A DNA stretch of 64,000 nt from Umezawaea endophytica (GTDB lineage: Bacteria; Actinomycetota; Actinomycetes; Mycobacteriales; Pseudonocardiaceae): the NCBI RefSeq assembly GCF_025061645.1, contig NZ_JANYMP010000017.1:161003-225002 (forward strand), read 5' to 3'. The notes under the pieces were generated by a model. That model saw only the letters and a list, made by a program, of their open reading frames with translations, searched no databases and was not told the origin of the DNA. The translations under genes and the position numbers were made by a program. Positions 62,001 through 64,000 of the stretch are shown here, in pieces. Every line of letters begins with the position of its first letter. Position 1 is the first letter of the stretch.

Positions 62001-64000
62001 CGAGGCCGGCGCCACGCCCGCGAGTTGCGCGGTCGGCTCGGTCAAGTCGCAGATCGGCCACACGAAGTGCGCCGCCGGGCTCGCCGGGCTGATCAAGACG
62101 TCCCTGGCGCTGTACACGGGTGTCCAGCCGCCCACGCTGCACGTGAGCAAGCCGAACTCGGCGTGGGTCGCGGACACCAGTCCGTTCACCTTCCACGCCA
62201 CCCCTCGCCCGTGGTCGGCGGAGCCCGCCGACCGGGTCGCCGGGGTGAGCGCGTTCGGGTTCGGCGGCACGAACTTCCACGTGGTGCTGCGGGGTTACGA
62301 CGGTGCCCCACCGCCCGCGCACGGGCTGGACGAGTGGCCAGCCGAGCTTTTCACGTTCCGCGGCGAGGGCGCGGTGCAGGCGGCGGAACAGCTCCTGGCG
62401 CTGGTCCGGGCGGGCGGGTGGCGGCTGCGCGACTACGCGCTGAGCGCCGCCAGGCGAGCGGACCTCGCGCGCGGCGAGGTGAGGTTCGCCGTTGTGGCGT
62501 CCGATGTGGACGACCTGGCGGCCAAGCTGCGCCGGGCCGTCTCCGGTGAGGACTCACCGTCCGACGGGATCTTCCAGGCGACCGGCGTGTCCGGCGAGGT
62601 CGCGTTCCTCTTCCCCGGTCAGGGCAGCCAGCGGCCCGGCATGTTCGCCGAGCTGTTCGTGGCGTTCCCGGAGGTGCAGCGGCACCTCCAGGTCGGCGCG
62701 GAGTGGGCCGACGTGCTGCACCCGCCGACCGCGTTCGACGCCGGGGAGCGCGCCGCGCAGCAGGCCAGGCTCACCGACACGAGGGTCGCCCAGCCCGCGC
62801 TGGGGATCGTCGGGCTGGCCGCGCACGACCTGCTGACGATGGCGGGCGTCGAGCCGGACATGGTCGCGGGCCACAGCTACGGCGAACTGGTCGCGCTGGC
62901 CGCGGCGGGCGCCCTCCCGGTGGAATCCCTGCCCGCGCTGAGCGCCGCGCGAGCTGAATCGATCCTCGCGGCGACCGGCGACGATCCGGGCGCGATGGCC
63001 GCCGTGACGGCCGCCGCCACCGACTTCGAGGCGCTGCTGCCCCCGTCGGTCGTGGTGGCGAACCACAACTCGCCGACGCAGACCGTGGTCTCCGGACCGA
63101 CCGCCGACGTCGAGGCGGCCGTGGAAACCCTGCGGGCCAACGGTTTCAGCGCCAAGCGCATCAAGGTCGCGTGCGCGTTCCACAGCCCGCTGGTCGCCTC
63201 CGCAGGCGAGGCGTTCGCCGAGGCGCTGACCGACGTGCGCGCCCCGGAGCTGCCGGTGTGGTCGAACCGGACCGCGACGACGTACCCGGATGACGTGCGC
63301 GCGGAGCTGGCGGCCCAACTCGGGTCGCCCGTGCGGTTCGCCGACCAGGTCGAGGCGATGTACGCCCACGGCGCGCGGGTGTTCGTGGAGGCCGGGCCGG
63401 GCTCGGTGCTGTCCGGCCTGGTGTCCGCGACCCTCGGCGACCGTCCACACCGGACGATCGGCCTGGAGTCCTTCGGGCACGACGGTGTGCGCGGCTTCCT
63501 CACCGCGCTGGCCCAGCTCGCCGTGGCGGGCGTGGACCCGCGCACGGCGTGGCTACACCGCGGCCGCGACTCGGTCGACGCGTCTGTGCCCCGCACGACC
63601 CGTGCGGCGGGCTGGACCGTCGACGGCCACCTCGTCCGCACCGCTGCGGGCGTCATCCCGACCGGTGCGCTGCGCCCGGCCGAACGCGTTCAGGAGATCC
63701 CCATGGCGGCCCACGGCGGCGGTTCCGACGAGGCGCTGATCGCGGAGTTCCTCCGCGGCAGCCGGGAGATGATCGCCGCGCAGCGGGACGTCCTGCTCGG
63801 CTACCTCGGGACGGCCGAACGCCTGCCCGCGCAACGCGCGCCCCAACGACAACCGGTCGTGATCCAGCCCGTGGTGGTCGAGCAGGTGCCGGTGGTCGTC
63901 GCCGCGCCGACCAGCGTCCTGGAGTCGGTGCTGGAGATCATCGCCGAGCGCACGGGCTACCCGATCGACATGATCGAGCCGGACCTGGACCTGGAGGCGG
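59023..64000 (+). CDS. multidomain PUFA-synthase-like polyketide synthase: NMO-NMO-KS-AT-ACP... (5' part, truncated)
   Basis: Open from the ATG at 59023 (GGAG 8 bp upstream) to the window end, at least 1659 residues; the C-terminus is missing. Residues 1-235 and about 295-600 are two nitronate monooxygenase/PfaD-like flavin domains (HESGG and WAAGGIG; IAQGPMTRVSD and GAECGGHVGPRNSFPLWE). KS from about 651: nucleophile C838 (DAACASSLTAVD), H973 (EAHGTGT), H1013 (GSVKSQIGHTKCAAGLAG). AT from about 1193 (FLFPGQGSQRPGM), nucleophile S1285 (GHSYGE), ACAFHSPLV. An ACP begins near 1628: LEIIAERTGYPIDMIEPDLD matches PfaA-type ACPs. In PUFA synthases PfaD is normally separate, so N-terminal fusion is unusual. 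The product is unknown. Confidence 0.88.
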   Translation, partial: MRGLIHGSGADDLVIALNPFSTTSPRMTAAAARAGALGVLDLGGGGRAARSALARTARWAGGAFGVRFTAGCRLTAADLPDQVSTAVLALDAPLSPADLPGLRVLVEVTSRESAHDAVLAGAHGVIARGHESGGRIGDLATFVLLQQLLADLDVPVWAAGGIGPNTAAAAVAGGAAGVVLDVQLALLAESELPADVTGPLATMDGSETTVVHGHRVLLRKGPGAPALPDPGALSGPLDTRFLPVGQDSFLAAVFRDRWGTVGAAVRGVRDAVVTALGDGAGSLGPDSPGARSLGTALPIAQGPMTRVSDQPAFAAAVAEGGGLPFIALALSTGAQTREVLTSTREQLGDSPWGVGVLGFAAEDVKTAQLDVIRELRPTHAIIAGGRPAQAAALDEVGITTFLHVPSPGLLRQFLAAGARRFVFEGAECGGHVGPRNSFPLWEAQLAVLSEHPVDDVHVLFAGGIHDERSAAMVAALATPLTSRGGSIGVLMGTAYLFTEEAVRAGAVQPLFQRQVVEAERTELLETAPGHATRCVSSPFTDEYAAVKQELRDREVPDREAWERLERLNVGRLRLASKGIERIGDVLSEVDESRQLDEGMFMAGDVAVLRSEVTTITELHASVTTGAAAFATARAGELGLAAPGLDLPVPQPLDIAVIGMACMFPQAPDLPSFWANVLSGADAVTEVPAVRWDPAVYYAPDGDGDRTPSRWGGFLPEIPFDPLKYGIPPTSLASIEPVQLLALEAASRALADAGYAERPFDRSRTSVVFGAEAGSDLSNAMTLRTVLPSYFGEVPPGLRDQLPTLTEDSFPGVLANVIAGRIANRLDLGGANYTVDAACASSLTAVDVACKELTGGTSDVVLCGGADLHNGINDYLLFSSVHALSPTGRCATFDSSADGIALGEGVACVVLKRLADAERDGDRVYAVIKGVGSASDGRSLGLTAPRPEGQRNALERAYRNAGISPAEVGLVEAHGTGTVVGDRTELGTLTDVFVEAGATPASCAVGSVKSQIGHTKCAAGLAGLIKTSLALYTGVQPPTLHVSKPNSAWVADTSPFTFHATPRPWSAEPADRVAGVSAFGFGGTNFHVVLRGYDGAPPPAHGLDEWPAELFTFRGEGAVQAAEQLLALVRAGGWRLRDYALSAARRADLARGEVRFAVVASDVDDLAAKLRRAVSGEDSPSDGIFQATGVSGEVAFLFPGQGSQRPGMFAELFVAFPEVQRHLQVGAEWADVLHPPTAFDAGERAAQQARLTDTRVAQPALGIVGLAAHDLLTMAGVEPDMVAGHSYGELVALAAAGALPVESLPALSAARAESILAATGDDPGAMAAVTAAATDFEALLPPSVVVANHNSPTQTVVSGPTADVEAAVETLRANGFSAKRIKVACAFHSPLVASAGEAFAEALTDVRAPELPVWSNRTATTYPDDVRAELAAQLGSPVRFADQVEAMYAHGARVFVEAGPGSVLSGLVSATLGDRPHRTIGLESFGHDGVRGFLTALAQLAVAGVDPRTAWLHRGRDSVDASVPRTTRAAGWTVDGHLVRTAAGVIPTGALRPAERVQEIPMAAHGGGSDEALIAEFLRGSREMIAAQRDVLLGYLGTAERLPAQRAPQRQPVVIQPVVVEQVPVVVAAPTSVLESVLEIIAERTGYPIDMIEPDLDLEA

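Overview
The window is high-GC actinobacterial DNA with GTG/TTG starts, tightly overlapping genes and lipobox or Tat exports. Several gene types point to a Pseudonocardiales-type filamentous actinomycete (Saccharothrix, Lentzea or Actinosynnema-like): an MmyB-type HTH regulator divergent from an SDR, a DUF5753 regulator, a DUF5666 protein, tandem S8 proteases and a large multidomain polyketide synthase. Genus is inference; no rRNA or tRNA gene was seen.

Layout. 1-9.2 kb holds small metabolic and regulatory genes: the end of a flavin reductase, a methyltransferase, a LysR/SDR divergent pair, an unknown gene, a Tat-exported CpdB-like phosphoesterase, a beta-lactamase-fold lipoprotein, and an SDR/MmyB divergent pair. 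9.2-17.2 kb is an envelope glycosylation locus: a DUF5666 protein divergent from a response regulator and histidine kinase, then two GT39 membrane glycosyltransferases flanking a GT2-GtrA fusion. 17.25-18.88 kb is a compositional island: one AT-richer orphan gene between two 50-bp direct repeats, each carrying the 3' end of the neighbouring lacI gene. 18.8-27.8 kb is a LacI-controlled alpha-glucan locus (GH13 enzyme, binding protein, two permeases, secreted GH87-type glucanase with carbohydrate-binding repeats). A 22-bp palindrome beside the promoter is the likely LacI operator.

27.9-36 kb carries a PadR/membrane-protein pair, a DUF5753 regulator, and a signalling operon joining CheB, a STAS-ATPase fusion and a CheR-coiled-coil-PAS protein, convergent with a STAS gene and an SGNH hydrolase. 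Then come a degenerate phosphotransferase, DUF389 protein, aspS, a lipoprotein cyclophilin, a membrane NACHT NTPase and a cytochrome P450. A 118-bp inverted-repeat element, probably a MITE, follows the P450. Three subtilisin-like proteases lie at 43.8-47.7 kb, one lacking the oxyanion-hole Asn.

49-57.7 kb is a single eight-gene operon read leftward from a TetR gene with a 28-bp palindromic operator. It encodes two acyl-CoA dehydrogenases, both subunits of a biotin-dependent acyl-CoA carboxylase and two AtuA-type proteins, a branched-chain or isoprenoid acyl-CoA catabolic set. The window closes with a secreted SGNH esterase and a truncated PUFA-synthase-like megasynthase (NMO-NMO-KS-AT-ACP...) running off the right edge.

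The most unusual features are the lacI-flanked orphan-gene insertion, the MITE-like palindrome, and the fusion of PfaD-like flavin domains to the N-terminus of a PfaA-like synthase.
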